Positions 24,053-33,169 of a DNA stretch of 54,325 nucleotides are shown here, one piece after another. The translations under genes were made by a program, and so were the position numbers. Positions within the stretch are counted from its first letter, which is position 1; every line of letters begins with the position of its first letter. Location: contig DBNK01000024.1 in NCBI GenBank assembly GCA_002298335.1, positions 1 through 54,325 on the forward strand, in the 5' to 3' direction. The stretch is from Thalassolituus sp. UBA674 (lineage in GTDB: Bacteria; Pseudomonadota; Gammaproteobacteria; Pseudomonadales; Oceanobacteraceae). A model generated the notes under the pieces. The model saw nothing but the letters and a program-made list of their open reading frames with translations. It made no database searches and was not told the DNA's origin.

Positions 24053-26296
24053 TCACCCGGGCTGGCGCCAGCGTGGCTGCCAGCCGGAATGGCCGGTGCG
24101 TACCTGACCATCCGGCCACAAGCGGATCAACCCGGTATCGGCCGTCACCCTGGGCGCAAGTCCGGCCTGCTGCAAGCGCTCCAGAACCAGCGGATGCGGA
24201 TGACCGAAGCGATTACCGAACCCGGCACTGATCCAGACGTCGCCGGGCTCAACCGCACGCAGAAACGCCGCCGAAGTGCTGGTCTTACTGCCATGATGCC
24301 CGGCAATGAGTACGTCACTCTGCAACTCTGCGCCATATCGCAGAACCAGCAGACGTTCGGCCTCTGCCGTGAGGTCACCCGGCACCAGCACCGTCGGACC
24401 CGGCCACTGGATCTGCACCACGCAGCTGGCATCGTTATCGCTGCTGCGCTGATCCGGTGCTATCGAATAAAAGCGCAGCAACAGATTCGGTGATACCTGC
24501 ACTGTGTCCAGACCATGACAGGGCTCACTGCCCGGGTGATGTTGCGGCTGACCGGCCAGAAACCGCCGCACCGGTATCTGATTCAGAATCAGGTCTGCAC
24601 CTCCGGCATGATCGTGATCACTGTGGGAAAGAATCAACAGCTCAAGCTCCGTAATACCGCTGCGTTGCAACCATGGCAGGATGACAGCCTCAGCAATACT
24701 GAATGATGGTGAAAAACGTGCGCCGGTGTCGATCAGTACCGCCCCCGAACCATCACTGACCAGCAGGCTCTGGCCCTGGCCGCTGTCGAAGAGCCAGACC
24801 CCGCTCTCCTGCTGCAGAGGCTTAAGCAGTAACACCAGAATAAGAAGACTCAGCGGCAGCACCAGCCGCAGATGAGCACCCGCCAGAAACAGCAGGACCA
24901 ATCCGCACCACCCGGCCATAACCCACAACCCCGGCGGGTGAAACACCGGCACCTGCCAGCTGACGAATTGCTGTAGCATCCACCAGAAAGTATGATCGCT
25001 GGCACTCAGTGCACTGATAAGCCAGGGGTGAGGAAACAGCAGGCAAAGTACGGCCAGCGGCAGCAGAACAAAGCTGAGTAAAGGCACGGCGATCACATTC
25101 GCCAGTATATGCACCACGCTGACCGGCTGTCCCCAGAACATCATTACCGGCAGTAACATCAGAAACACGACCAGCTGCGGCAATAACCAGGGCATGACGA
25201 AACCACTGCGACGCCCGCGGAAGACAGCAATCAGGGCCAGAACCGCCGTAAATGAGTACCAGAACCCGGCCTGCGTCCAGGCCAGTGGATTGAACAGCAG
25301 CACACCGGGAGCCGCGAGCAGTAACAGTAAGGTGGGCCGGAAGCGCCGCGCCGAGGACAGCAGCAACACACCCGCTACTGCCATCAGCCAGGCACGTAAA
25401 AGCGGCAGGCCGGTGCCCGCCAGCAGCAGATAGCCACTGGCCGCCAACGCTCCGGACAGTGCCGGAAGCAGAGACGCAGCCTGTGCCAGACGCCCCCGCG
25501 ATAACATGACCAGGGGACGCTGGAGCACGCGTCCGGCCCAGAACCCGGCGAGTGCCATTAACCCCACATGCAGACCGGAGACGACTAACAGATGCAGGGT
25601 TCCGGTATTGCGCACCCATTGCCACTGTTCCGGCGCAAAGGCACTGCCATCACCGAACAGTAATCCGCGTATCCATACTGAGGCAGGTTCAGGCATTGTA
25701 CTGGCGGTCTGAGCCAGCAGCCGGTCTCTGAGACCCGGAGGCCGCTGTTCGGACAAGGGCTGCGCAGAACGTACATATCCGCTGGCATCAATGCCCTGAA
25801 ACAGCAGGTAGGCTTCGTAATCAAACGGCAGGCCGTTGGCGAGATTCCGAGGGGAGCGCAGTACGGCAGTGAGGCTGAAACAGTCACCCGGATGCAGAGC
25901 GTGTGCAGTGTTGTACCAGTTCAGCCGTAACCGGCGCAGCCCGGCCGGACTGAGTTGATTACTATCCACCAGAAAGTCGGTTTTGAGATACTCCCGGCCA
26001 GTCATGGGAGAACGGATACGCTGTGGCAGCCCCGTGACACAACCGGTCAGCTCCACTTCCTGCGGCTGAGCCGACAACGGCAGGCGGTGGCTGAGCTGCG
26101 AGGTCACAAAATACGAAGCATAAAGGAGGAAGACCGCAGTAAGCGCGGTCATCCACAGCAGTCCGGCAGAGCGCAACCTGACCGCAACCGCCAAGCCACC
26201 GGCGAGCAGTGCTGTGGCCAGAACCACAGCCTGATGCGTCGGCAATAAAGTCCCGCCGATCAGAGCAATCAGCAGCACAGATACTCTGAGATACAT
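24053..26296 (-). CDS. comEC: DNA internalisation competence protein ComEC/Rec2
   Basis: Inner-membrane channel for uptake of single-stranded DNA in natural transformation. The ATG at 26296 has a good AGGGAG ribosome site 6 nt upstream, giving 747 residues. A GTG two codons earlier would fall on the ribosome site. The layout is a short N-terminal membrane region, an OB-fold-like domain (about 90-190), a multi-pass competence domain (about 215-480), and a C-terminal metallo-beta-lactamase domain. The latter has the metal motif LSHSDHDHAGG (near 555-565) and GHHGSKTS. Full length and intact motifs suggest a working gene. It is divergent from the DUF2062 gene. Confidence 0.95.
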   Translation of the reverse strand: MYLRVSVLLIALIGGTLLPTHQAVVLATALLAGGLAVAVRLRSAGLLWMTALTAVFLLYASYFVTSQLSHRLPLSAQPQEVELTGCVTGLPQRIRSPMTGREYLKTDFLVDSNQLSPAGLRRLRLNWYNTAHALHPGDCFSLTAVLRSPRNLANGLPFDYEAYLLFQGIDASGYVRSAQPLSEQRPPGLRDRLLAQTASTMPEPASVWIRGLLFGDGSAFAPEQWQWVRNTGTLHLLVVSGLHVGLMALAGFWAGRVLQRPLVMLSRGRLAQAASLLPALSGALAASGYLLLAGTGLPLLRAWLMAVAGVLLLSSARRFRPTLLLLLAAPGVLLFNPLAWTQAGFWYSFTAVLALIAVFRGRRSGFVMPWLLPQLVVFLMLLPVMMFWGQPVSVVHILANVIAVPLLSFVLLPLAVLCLLFPHPWLISALSASDHTFWWMLQQFVSWQVPVFHPPGLWVMAGWCGLVLLFLAGAHLRLVLPLSLLILVLLLKPLQQESGVWLFDSGQGQSLLVSDGSGAVLIDTGARFSPSFSIAEAVILPWLQRSGITELELLILSHSDHDHAGGADLILNQIPVRRFLAGQPQHHPGSEPCHGLDTVQVSPNLLLRFYSIAPDQRSSDNDASCVVQIQWPGPTVLVPGDLTAEAERLLVLRYGAELQSDVLIAGHHGSKTSTSAAFLRAVEPGDVWISAGFGNRFGHPHPLVLERLQQAGLAPRVTADTGLIRLWPDGQVRTGHSGWQPRWRQPG

Positions 26297-26353
26297 TGCC
26301 ACTCCCTGGCGATGTGGGCATAATTCACGCGCTCAGAACAACTGGCGGTGGGC

Positions 26354-26893
26354 ATGCCCAAACACTACATCAAGCGTTTTTTCCCCTCTCCGGAAAAGGT
26401 CAGACAGTCTCCATCCCTGAAACTGCTCTCTCCTTTTTTCGCGAAGCCCTACCTGTGGCATATTAACCGCCGGGGTGTGGCGAGGGCGTTCCTGATCGGT
26501 GTGTTTACGGCTTTCCTGCCCCTGCCCTTCCAGATGCCGATTGCGGCATTCCTGGCCCTCTACGTTAATGCCAACGTTCCTATCTCTGTGACCCTGGTGT
26601 GGATCAGCAACCCGGTTACGATACCACCGATTTTTTACGCTACCTACCTGTTGGGTACGCAGATTCTCGGCATGCCGGTGAGTGACTTCCAGATCGAATT
26701 ATCCCTTCATTGGGTATTGCAGGAGTTGCGCAGCATCTGGGCTCCGCTGGTTGTAGGGTCACTGCTGGCGGGGATCGTGCTTTCGGTAATCAGTTATTTT
26801 GCCATTCACCTGATCTGGCGGATACACATTGTCCGCCAGTGGGATCACCGCCGCAGAACGCGGCAGCTGAGAGACGACCAGTCGAACGGCTGA
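26354..26893 (+). CDS. DUF2062 family inner-membrane protein
   Basis: A 179-residue protein of the DUF2062 family, with two or three membrane segments (about 44-70, 80-100 and 135-160) and a basic C-terminus. The conserved PFQMPIAAFLALYVNAN and WISNPVTIPPIFY blocks mark the family, whose function is not known. I start at the ATG at 26354 because an upstream in-frame GTG has no better site. Its 3' end overlaps the convergent lolD by 49 bp. In related genomes it also sits beside comEC and lolC. Confidence 0.85.
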   Translation: MPKHYIKRFFPSPEKVRQSPSLKLLSPFFAKPYLWHINRRGVARAFLIGVFTAFLPLPFQMPIAAFLALYVNANVPISVTLVWISNPVTIPPIFYATYLLGTQILGMPVSDFQIELSLHWVLQELRSIWAPLVVGSLLAGIVLSVISYFAIHLIWRIHIVRQWDHRRRTRQLRDDQSNG

Positions 26894-27567
26894 AGTGTGC
26901 GGTCGGCCAGACGGTATACCCGGTCCATCCGCTGCGCCAGTTCACGGTCGTGAGTGACCAGTACAAATGCCGTTGCCAGTGACGAGCGCAGTTCATCAAT
27001 CAGGTGTTCCACCTCAGTGGCGGTTTCCTGATCCAGATTCCCCGTCGGTTCATCCATCAGCACCAGCCGTGGCTCGTTCACCAGTGCCCGGGCGATCGCG
27101 GTGCGCTGACGCTCACCACCAGACAGTTCAGCAGGCTTGTGCTCACCGCGCCCGGTCATTTTCAGGGCGTCAAGACAGGCCATGGCACGTTTGTAGGCCT
27201 GATCATCCGGAATACCTGCCAGCAGCAGTGGCATCATCACATTTTCCACCGCTGTGAATTCCGGCAACAGATGGTGAAACTGATAGACAAAGCCAATATC
27301 GCGGTTGCGCAGACGGGTGCGCTGCTCGCCACTGAGTTTCTGAATATCCTGACCATTAATGGTGACCTTGCCGCCATCCAGTGAGTCCAGTCCACCCAGC
27401 ACGTTCAGCAGAGAGGTTTTACCGGAGCCGGATGCACCAACAATGGCGATGGATTCTCCGGCACGGATATCCAGGCTGACATCCTCCCAGACGGTTACTG
27501 ACTGCGGGCCGGAACGGTAGGTTTTGGTCAGCCCGGTGGCGCTCAGCACCACGGTGGAGTTATTCAT
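26845..27567 (-). CDS. lolD: Lipoprotein-releasing system ATP-binding protein LolD
   Basis: ATPase of the complex that lifts outer-membrane lipoproteins off the inner membrane for LolA. The 240-residue protein has Walker A GASGSGKTS (44-52), signature LSGGERQR, Walker B LVLMDEPTGNLD, and the LolD motif FVYQFHHLLPEF that contacts the membrane subunit. The last residues (about 228-240) run into the convergent DUF2062 gene and look like an added tail compared with the usual 228-233 residue length. It overlaps lolC by 8 bp. Confidence 0.96.
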   Translation of the reverse strand: MNNSTVVLSATGLTKTYRSGPQSVTVWEDVSLDIRAGESIAIVGASGSGKTSLLNVLGGLDSLDGGKVTINGQDIQKLSGEQRTRLRNRDIGFVYQFHHLLPEFTAVENVMMPLLLAGIPDDQAYKRAMACLDALKMTGRGEHKPAELSGGERQRTAIARALVNEPRLVLMDEPTGNLDQETATEVEHLIDELRSSLATAFVLVTHDRELAQRMDRVYRLADRTLQPFDWSSLSCRVLRR

Positions 27568-28810
27568 AGCGCAGAGCCTCCGCCGGTTGAACCCGGGAGG
27601 CCCGGTAAGAAGGATACAGAGTCGCCAGGAAGCTGATCAGGAACGACGACCCGACCACCACAGCGACGTCCGACCACAACAACTGACTCGGCAGATACGA
27701 AATAAAGTACACATCGGAGCTCAGAATCTGGAAGTGGAACAGTTTTTCCAGGGCCGCGATCAGGTCAGAAACAGTAAGCGCACCGATCACACCCAGCAGA
27801 GTCCCGAGCGTCACACCAATCAGGCCGATCATGATGCCCTGGAACATAAAAATCTTCATGATGGTGCCCGGGCTGGCCCCCATGGTACGCAGAATGGCAA
27901 TATCCGCCTGTTTGTCGGTAACCACCATGACCAGCGTGGAAATGATATTGAAAGCGGCAACAGCGACGATGATCAGCAGCAGCAGACCGATCATGGTTTT
28001 TTCCATGCGGATGGCCTGAAACAGATTGCCGTGGGTGCGGGTCCAGTCGGCGCCGCTGTAACGACCGTCCAGCGAACCCACAATTTCCCAGATGGCCCGC
28101 GGCGCATCAAACAGATTGGTAAAACGCAGGCGCAGTGACTGCACTTTGCCATCGAGGCGGGCCAGCTTGCCGGCATCTTCAATATTAATGGCGGCGTAAT
28201 TGCCATCGAGCTCCGCACCCACCGAGAAAATACCGGTCACGGTCAGACGCTTGATACGCGGCAGTACACCAGCCGGAGACAAAGTGGCTTCGGGCAGCAT
28301 GAGAGTAACTTTATCGCCGATGGTGACGCCCAGACGACGTGCCAGAATTTCACCGATGACAATACCGTATTCACCGGGTTGCAGAGAGTCCACAGAACCC
28401 GATGTCATGTGCTCAGGCAGAATGGAGACCCGACCTTCGGCCACCGGCTCCACCCCATCAATCATCACGCCCTGCACCCGGCCGGCATAGCCCAGCATCC
28501 CCTGCAGACGCGTCAGTGGTGCTGCCGCTTCCACACCTGGAAAGCCCTCCACACGTACAGCCAGAACTTCCCAGTCATCAATGCCGCCGTACTCGTACAG
28601 CACCGCATGCGGCACCATACCGAGAATGCGTTCCCGCAACTCGCGGTCGAAGCCATTCATGACGGACAGCACCAGAATCAGCACTGCGACACCTAAGGTC
28701 ATGCCGATCATGGAAGACAGTGAAATAAAGGAAATAAAGTTGTTGCGGCGCCGCGCTGAGAGGTAACGCAGGCCGATACGCAGAGCCAGTCTGGTAGATG
28801 AGGACGACAT
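27560..28810 (-). CDS. Lipoprotein-releasing system transmembrane protein LolC/LolE (LolF-like)
   Basis: FtsX-type permease of the LolCDE complex, 416 residues. One N-terminal membrane helix (about 25-48) is followed by a large periplasmic domain. Three C-terminal membrane helices lie near 270-300, 315-345 and 370-400, and the first helix region starts FISLSSMIGMTLGVAVLILVL as expected for LolC/E. Only one permease gene lies next to lolD. Systems with a single LolF homodimer are known in some gammaproteobacteria, and a second copy could lie elsewhere in the genome. I leave the symbol blank for that reason. Confidence 0.92.
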   Translation of the reverse strand: MSSSSTRLALRIGLRYLSARRRNNFISFISLSSMIGMTLGVAVLILVLSVMNGFDRELRERILGMVPHAVLYEYGGIDDWEVLAVRVEGFPGVEAAAPLTRLQGMLGYAGRVQGVMIDGVEPVAEGRVSILPEHMTSGSVDSLQPGEYGIVIGEILARRLGVTIGDKVTLMLPEATLSPAGVLPRIKRLTVTGIFSVGAELDGNYAAINIEDAGKLARLDGKVQSLRLRFTNLFDAPRAIWEIVGSLDGRYSGADWTRTHGNLFQAIRMEKTMIGLLLLIIVAVAAFNIISTLVMVVTDKQADIAILRTMGASPGTIMKIFMFQGIMIGLIGVTLGTLLGVIGALTVSDLIAALEKLFHFQILSSDVYFISYLPSQLLWSDVAVVVGSSFLISFLATLYPSYRASRVQPAEALRYE

Positions 28811-28941
28811 AAAACTGTTCGTTAACCGGAGTGCGGCCAGTGTGCCTGAAGAAGGTTATCTTTGCGACCCCGGCGGTTACCATTTGTTTCGTCAGTAATA
28901 CGCAAACACACTGTTATCAGATCGCACCAACCTATACTCTT

Positions 28942-28947
28942 TATAAT
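28942..28947 (+). promoter_or_regulatory. -10 box before the small secreted protein gene
   Basis: A perfect TATAAT lies about 64 bp before the start at 29011. No good -35 is seen at normal spacing. It is the only promoter-like match in this short gap divergent from lolC/E. Confidence 0.38.
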
Positions 28948-29010
28948 GCTGATTCGGGTAAGACGATTATCCTTTGCGCGCAGCAGTACACCCATTCAGA
29001 GGACATACGC

Positions 29011-29631
29011 ATGTTGAAATTCACAGGGACTTTATGGGCACTGCCTCTGGCAATGACCAGCGCCGCCGCTATGGCTGAAATCACCGAAATTCCCCCGGAA
29101 GAGATGACTGAAGCCTACATCAAGGACACGACGGTTATCGTCCGTGAAGCCCGCGAAGACGAACTGCGTAAAATCATCAAAGCTCTTATTACGGTTTTTC
29201 CGATTGATGAAACCTACTCTGAGGGTAACACGGTAGCGGATGACTCATCCGCCGCCATTCAGGCCCAGGCTATCAATGAGCGCCTGACCGTCGACCAGCA
29301 GCAGTATCTGCTGGAACTGGCTCAGCAGGTTTCTTATGACTCACCGGAGATGGATATGGACCGTCATGCCAATGACGAATATCTGCGCCAGATCCTGAAC
29401 CTGGACCCGGGAACACCGATTGACTACAGCAATCTGCAGTTCCCCGACGGCGCCGGTGCTATCGATGGCAACAACTTCCTGTTCACCAATGGCAGCAACC
29501 AGCTGCAGCTGGTGATCCAGAACCCCAATGGCTATGCACCTGCTACCTTCTCCACACCCAATGGAGAGATCGGTGTCAACATTACACCTGAAAACATCAA
29601 TCTGAGCATCAACCTTCCTGGCGGAAATTGA
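29011..29631 (+). CDS. Secreted hypothetical protein
   Basis: I do not recognise this protein. The ATG at 29011 follows a GAGG site and begins a 206-residue product with a signal peptide (MLKFTGTLWALPLAMTSAAAMA, cleavage about residue 22). An upstream reading frame would lack a sensible start. The mature part is acidic, with a helical region to about residue 120. The C-terminal stretch is rich in Asn, Pro and Gly (NPNGYAPATFSTPNG and onwards), of the sort seen in surface or periplasmic proteins. It lies 132 bp before the hydrolase-PilZ gene on the same strand and may share its regulation. Confidence 0.75.
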   Translation: MLKFTGTLWALPLAMTSAAAMAEITEIPPEEMTEAYIKDTTVIVREAREDELRKIIKALITVFPIDETYSEGNTVADDSSAAIQAQAINERLTVDQQQYLLELAQQVSYDSPEMDMDRHANDEYLRQILNLDPGTPIDYSNLQFPDGAGAIDGNNFLFTNGSNQLQLVIQNPNGYAPATFSTPNGEIGVNITPENINLSINLPGGN

Positions 29632-29645
29632 GGATGACCTGACCG

Positions 29646-29699
29646 GTTTGTTAGACACTCTCAACAAACTGTAAAGAAAGCATACACCCATGGCTTTCT
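29646..29699. other. Two small hairpins between the secreted protein and hydrolase-PilZ genes
   Basis: GTTTGTT (29646-29652) pairs with AACAAAC (29663-29669), and AGAAAGC (29675-29681) pairs with GCTTTCT (29693-29699). They are weak stems without a T-run, so partial termination or message stabilisation is possible. Confidence 0.35.
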
Positions 29700-29763
29700 G
29701 TCTATTTATCAGTTACAGTCTCAACATAATAAGAACGAAAAGAATGATAAAAGAGGCATAGGT

Positions 29764-31038
29764 ATGAAGTTTTCGACTTACTCACCTGCAGAGCTCAAGA
29801 AGCCAGCCCAGATTCAGAAAACCGGGGACTACCGCATTGAGTTTCAGGCCTTCTCTGCGCCTGAGAACACCGATAAAACACCTGTGATGTTCCTTGGAGG
29901 TGCGTTCCAGAGCTTTTCTTCCTTCCGTACGGAAGTTGAAGCGATGATTCCGCACTGCCCTGTCATTCTGGCGGACATGCCCTCTCAGGGCAGTAACAGC
30001 CAGCTGGCTCCTGAACTGGAAATGGATGACTTTGCCGACCTGATTGCCGGTTTCCTGACCGCGCAAGGCGTCGATAAAGTGTGTCTGATGGGTGTCAGCT
30101 ACGGATCTGCCATGGCGACTCTGTTTGCCTCACGCTATCCGCACATGATTGAACGTCTGCTGCTGTCCGGCATTACCTGTTTCCGCCGCGACAGTCTGAT
30201 CACCCTGCTGGAAGACTCCCTGCAGCTGCTCGACAGCGGCGATATGGATGCCTTTGCAACCTCTGCCGTATGCAGCCTGATCAACCATAACCGCATTGAA
30301 GATACACAGATCAGCAGCACTTACCGTCGCCTGCTGTGGCGCCAGGTCGCCCGTCTTAACGATAACGAGCGTCAGCGTTACGCCCAGAACACCCGTCGTC
30401 TGCTGCGCTTCCGTGGTTTTGAAAGTTTCCCTGAGTGTGAAACCCTGATTGCTACCGGTGAATTTGATAACTTCACCCTGCCTCAGGAAAACGCAGCGGT
30501 TGCCCGTCAATGCCGCAACGCCCGACTGGCCATCATCCGCAACGCGGATCATCTGGCTCAGTTCGAACAGAAGAACGCGTCAATGGAGCTGGTCAGCCGC
30601 TTTATGCTGGGTCTTGATCTGCACACCCTGCCGGGTGTTGAGCTGTTTGACCCACAGGCCTATGACTATGCCAACCAGCGTCTGCAGCCACGTTTCCGCC
30701 CGCTGGAACAGCCTTACCGTCTCTATGACCGGGCCACCGGCAAAGAACACACCGTACGCATTCAGGACATCAACTTCACCGGTTGCGCCCTGGAACTGAA
30801 CACCGCGGACCTGAGCCTGACCGAAGACACCAGAACCCTGTTCCTGGAAATTCCGGAAACCGGGTATGAGTATCATGTGCGGATTCTGGCCCGTGACAAG
30901 AAACATGTCCGCTGCCTGATTATGCAGCGTGATATGGCCGCAGCTGAATCACTGATCAGCTACCTGAACGAGCACTTCCTGCTGATCCGCGACGGTGATG
31001 ACAGAACCGCTGCTCAGTTCTCGGCACAACTTGCCTGA
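29764..31038 (+). CDS. RhlA-like alpha/beta hydrolase fused to a PilZ-like domain
   Basis: A 424-residue protein with two parts. Residues about 20-285 are an alpha/beta hydrolase: oxyanion region FLGGAFQSF (43-51), nucleophile GVSYGSA with S112, TGEFDNFT with D235, and NADHLAQFE with H263. The positions and local sequence resemble RhlA, which makes 3-(3-hydroxyalkanoyloxy)alkanoate lipids. Residues about 300-400 resemble PilZ: the RxxxR arm at R306-R310 (RLQPR) and DINFTG (335-340) in place of the usual (D/N)xSxxG, with Asn for Ser. It may be a c-di-GMP-responsive acyl-lipid enzyme. RhlA likeness and PilZ identity are my reading by eye. It is convergent with dinG. Confidence 0.8.
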   Translation: MKFSTYSPAELKKPAQIQKTGDYRIEFQAFSAPENTDKTPVMFLGGAFQSFSSFRTEVEAMIPHCPVILADMPSQGSNSQLAPELEMDDFADLIAGFLTAQGVDKVCLMGVSYGSAMATLFASRYPHMIERLLLSGITCFRRDSLITLLEDSLQLLDSGDMDAFATSAVCSLINHNRIEDTQISSTYRRLLWRQVARLNDNERQRYAQNTRRLLRFRGFESFPECETLIATGEFDNFTLPQENAAVARQCRNARLAIIRNADHLAQFEQKNASMELVSRFMLGLDLHTLPGVELFDPQAYDYANQRLQPRFRPLEQPYRLYDRATGKEHTVRIQDINFTGCALELNTADLSLTEDTRTLFLEIPETGYEYHVRILARDKKHVRCLIMQRDMAAAESLISYLNEHFLLIRDGDDRTAAQFSAQLA

Positions 31039-31049
31039 GCACCTCCGAC

Positions 31050-31072
31050 GCTTGCTCAGACACTGAGCAAGC
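31050..31072. terminator. Hairpin between convergent hydrolase-PilZ gene and dinG
   Basis: A perfect 10-bp stem (GCTTGCTCAG with CTGAGCAAGC) with a 3-nt loop fills the gap between two convergent genes, ending one base before the dinG stop. No T-run follows on either strand, so the efficiency as a terminator is unclear. Confidence 0.45.
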
Positions 31073-33169
31073 TCAGCCTGCCACCCGCCTGAAGGGTGGC
31101 AGCGCATCCAGCAACAGGTTGCCATACCGGCTTGAAATCAGACGTTTATCGAGAATGCTCACCCTGCCCGTATCCGACTCCTGGCGGATCAGTCGTCCAC
31201 AGGCCTGAATAAGGCGTATAGACGCCGCCGGCAGTGTCAGTTCCATAAAAGGGTTACGGCCACTGCTCTCCATCCACTCGCTGATCGCGGCCTGAATCGG
31301 ATCATCCGGTACCGCAAACGGAATTTTCACAATCACCACGTGGGTCACATAACTGCCAGGCAGATCGATACCTTCCGCAAAACTGGCCAGACCGAAAATC
31401 ACGCTGCCCTTTTTCTGATCAATACGCTCTTTGTGGCGGCGGATGATTTCCGCTTTGGGCAGGAAGTTCTGGCACAGAAGCTCCTCTTTCCAGGGTTTCA
31501 GAAAACGCTCGCGCGCAGCTTCAAGCTGTACCCGGGAACTGAACAACACCAGAGTCGCCCCTTTCAGATCGACTTCCTTATCCAGCCAGTCATGGACGTC
31601 GTCGCCGAACTGATCGCTTTTTGGATCAGACCCCAACTGAACCACCTGCAGCTCACCGTTCTCCTGATAATTGAAGGGACTGGCTACGCGTTCATAGGTT
31701 GCCCACTGTGGCAGACCGGATTCCCAGCGCAGGGAATTGAAACTGTTAAGAGCCGTCAGAGTCGCGGATGTCACCACAGCACCGTAACAGCGGTTCCACA
31801 GATTCTGGCGCAGCTGATCGGCAACAGAGATGGGCGACGCGCTGAGAATAATGTCCCAGTCTTCACCGTACGGCGTGCGCGTCAGCCAGCGAGCCACGGG
31901 TAATTCGCCTTCTTTTTCTTCCGTTGCCAGCCAGGACAGGGCTTCAGACATCTGCTCTGCCCGTGCCAGCATCATGCCGACCGGTGCCTGCCAGTTTTCA
32001 GCGATATCGCGGTTCAGCAGCCCTTCTTCTTTCGGATCCAGAGACTTCTGCACCAGATCATTGAGCTTATCAAGGCACTGCCACACCGGATCCAGTGGCG
32101 CACGCATGGATGACAGCAGATCACGAAGAGCTTCCGGGGTTTTTCCGAAGCTGAAGCGCAGGCGGTCTTCCGTATTCATCAGATCCATCACCAGCGGCCA
32201 CAAGAGGCTGACCTGCTGTGTCAGGGTCCTCAGATGCTCCGGCGCTTCTGACAATACCCGCTCCAGACCGGCAGGCATCCCGGCCTGAGCAACAAACTGC
32301 TCCAGCCCGCCCTCGACCTGTTTCAGCCACTGACGTTGGGCCTTCACCCCCAGTTCCATGCGGAAATGCTTCAGGGCTTTATCGGCCAGGTGATGACCTT
32401 CATCCAGTACATAGATGGTACGTTCCGGCGCCGGCAGAATCGCACCGCCACCCAATGACAGGTCAGCCAGCACCAGATCGTGGTTGGCAACGATAATATC
32501 CGCTTCATCCATGGCGTTGCGGGCTTTGTAGAAGGCACAGTTCTGGAAGTGCGGACAACGCCGGTTCGAACACTCACGGTGAGTCGCCGTAAGATGCGAC
32601 CACTGACTGTGCTCGACCTCGTCGGGCCAGCGGTCACGGTCGCCATCCCATTCACCCTTGCCAAACGATGTCAGCATGGATTCGTAGAGGGCTTTGTCTT
32701 TCTCCTCCGGTGTCTGTTCAAACAGATCGACCGTGGCCAGCATACCCGACAGCTGCTGCAGTGATTTATCCAGCTTCAGCAGACACAGATAACGCCCGCG
32801 GCCTTTAGCGAGGGCAAAACTGAATGGAACCGAAAGATGCTCTTTCAGCGCGGGCAGGTCCTTATTGAGGATCTGTTCCTGCAGTGCCACGGTGGCAGTA
32901 GATATCAGCAGTTTACGTTCTTTAGCCAGAGCCACCGGCAATGCTGCTAACAGGTAGGCCAGGGTTTTACCGGTACCTGTCCCTGCTTCCACCACGGCGA
33001 TACCGGCCTGATTATCCCGGTTACCATCATCGCCTTCATGGATCTCACCGAGACTGCGGGCAATGGCTGCAATCATATGCCGCTGACCGTAACGCGGGCG
33101 CAGAGACATGGCCTTCAGACATTCACGGTAAAGGCTCTGTATCTGCTCTTTGAGTTCTTGAGTGAGCAT
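31073..33169 (-). CDS. dinG: ATP-dependent DNA helicase DinG
   Basis: Iron-sulfur superfamily 2 helicase that unwinds DNA-RNA hybrids and D-loops and helps resolve transcription-replication clashes. The 698-residue protein has Walker A EAGTGTGKT (61-69), a four-cysteine cluster (CSNRRCPHFQNC preceded by a further Cys in the same region), the DEGHH box (DEAH type), and C-terminal helicase motifs with LFSSRVQLEAARERF. Only three cysteines are obvious within the short stretch, so the fourth ligand should be checked. Its start overlaps the gspB stop as TGATG. DinG following gspB is an unusual coupling. Confidence 0.95.
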   Translation of the reverse strand: MLTQELKEQIQSLYRECLKAMSLRPRYGQRHMIAAIARSLGEIHEGDDGNRDNQAGIAVVEAGTGTGKTLAYLLAALPVALAKERKLLISTATVALQEQILNKDLPALKEHLSVPFSFALAKGRGRYLCLLKLDKSLQQLSGMLATVDLFEQTPEEKDKALYESMLTSFGKGEWDGDRDRWPDEVEHSQWSHLTATHRECSNRRCPHFQNCAFYKARNAMDEADIIVANHDLVLADLSLGGGAILPAPERTIYVLDEGHHLADKALKHFRMELGVKAQRQWLKQVEGGLEQFVAQAGMPAGLERVLSEAPEHLRTLTQQVSLLWPLVMDLMNTEDRLRFSFGKTPEALRDLLSSMRAPLDPVWQCLDKLNDLVQKSLDPKEEGLLNRDIAENWQAPVGMMLARAEQMSEALSWLATEEKEGELPVARWLTRTPYGEDWDIILSASPISVADQLRQNLWNRCYGAVVTSATLTALNSFNSLRWESGLPQWATYERVASPFNYQENGELQVVQLGSDPKSDQFGDDVHDWLDKEVDLKGATLVLFSSRVQLEAARERFLKPWKEELLCQNFLPKAEIIRRHKERIDQKKGSVIFGLASFAEGIDLPGSYVTHVVIVKIPFAVPDDPIQAAISEWMESSGRNPFMELTLPAASIRLIQACGRLIRQESDTGRVSILDKRLISSRYGNLLLDALPPFRRVAG

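Noticed and set aside
24822..25625. Second open frame within comEC
   Set aside because: It lies inside the comEC coding region in another frame. ComEC itself reads through with intact domains, so this is not evidence for a frameshift.
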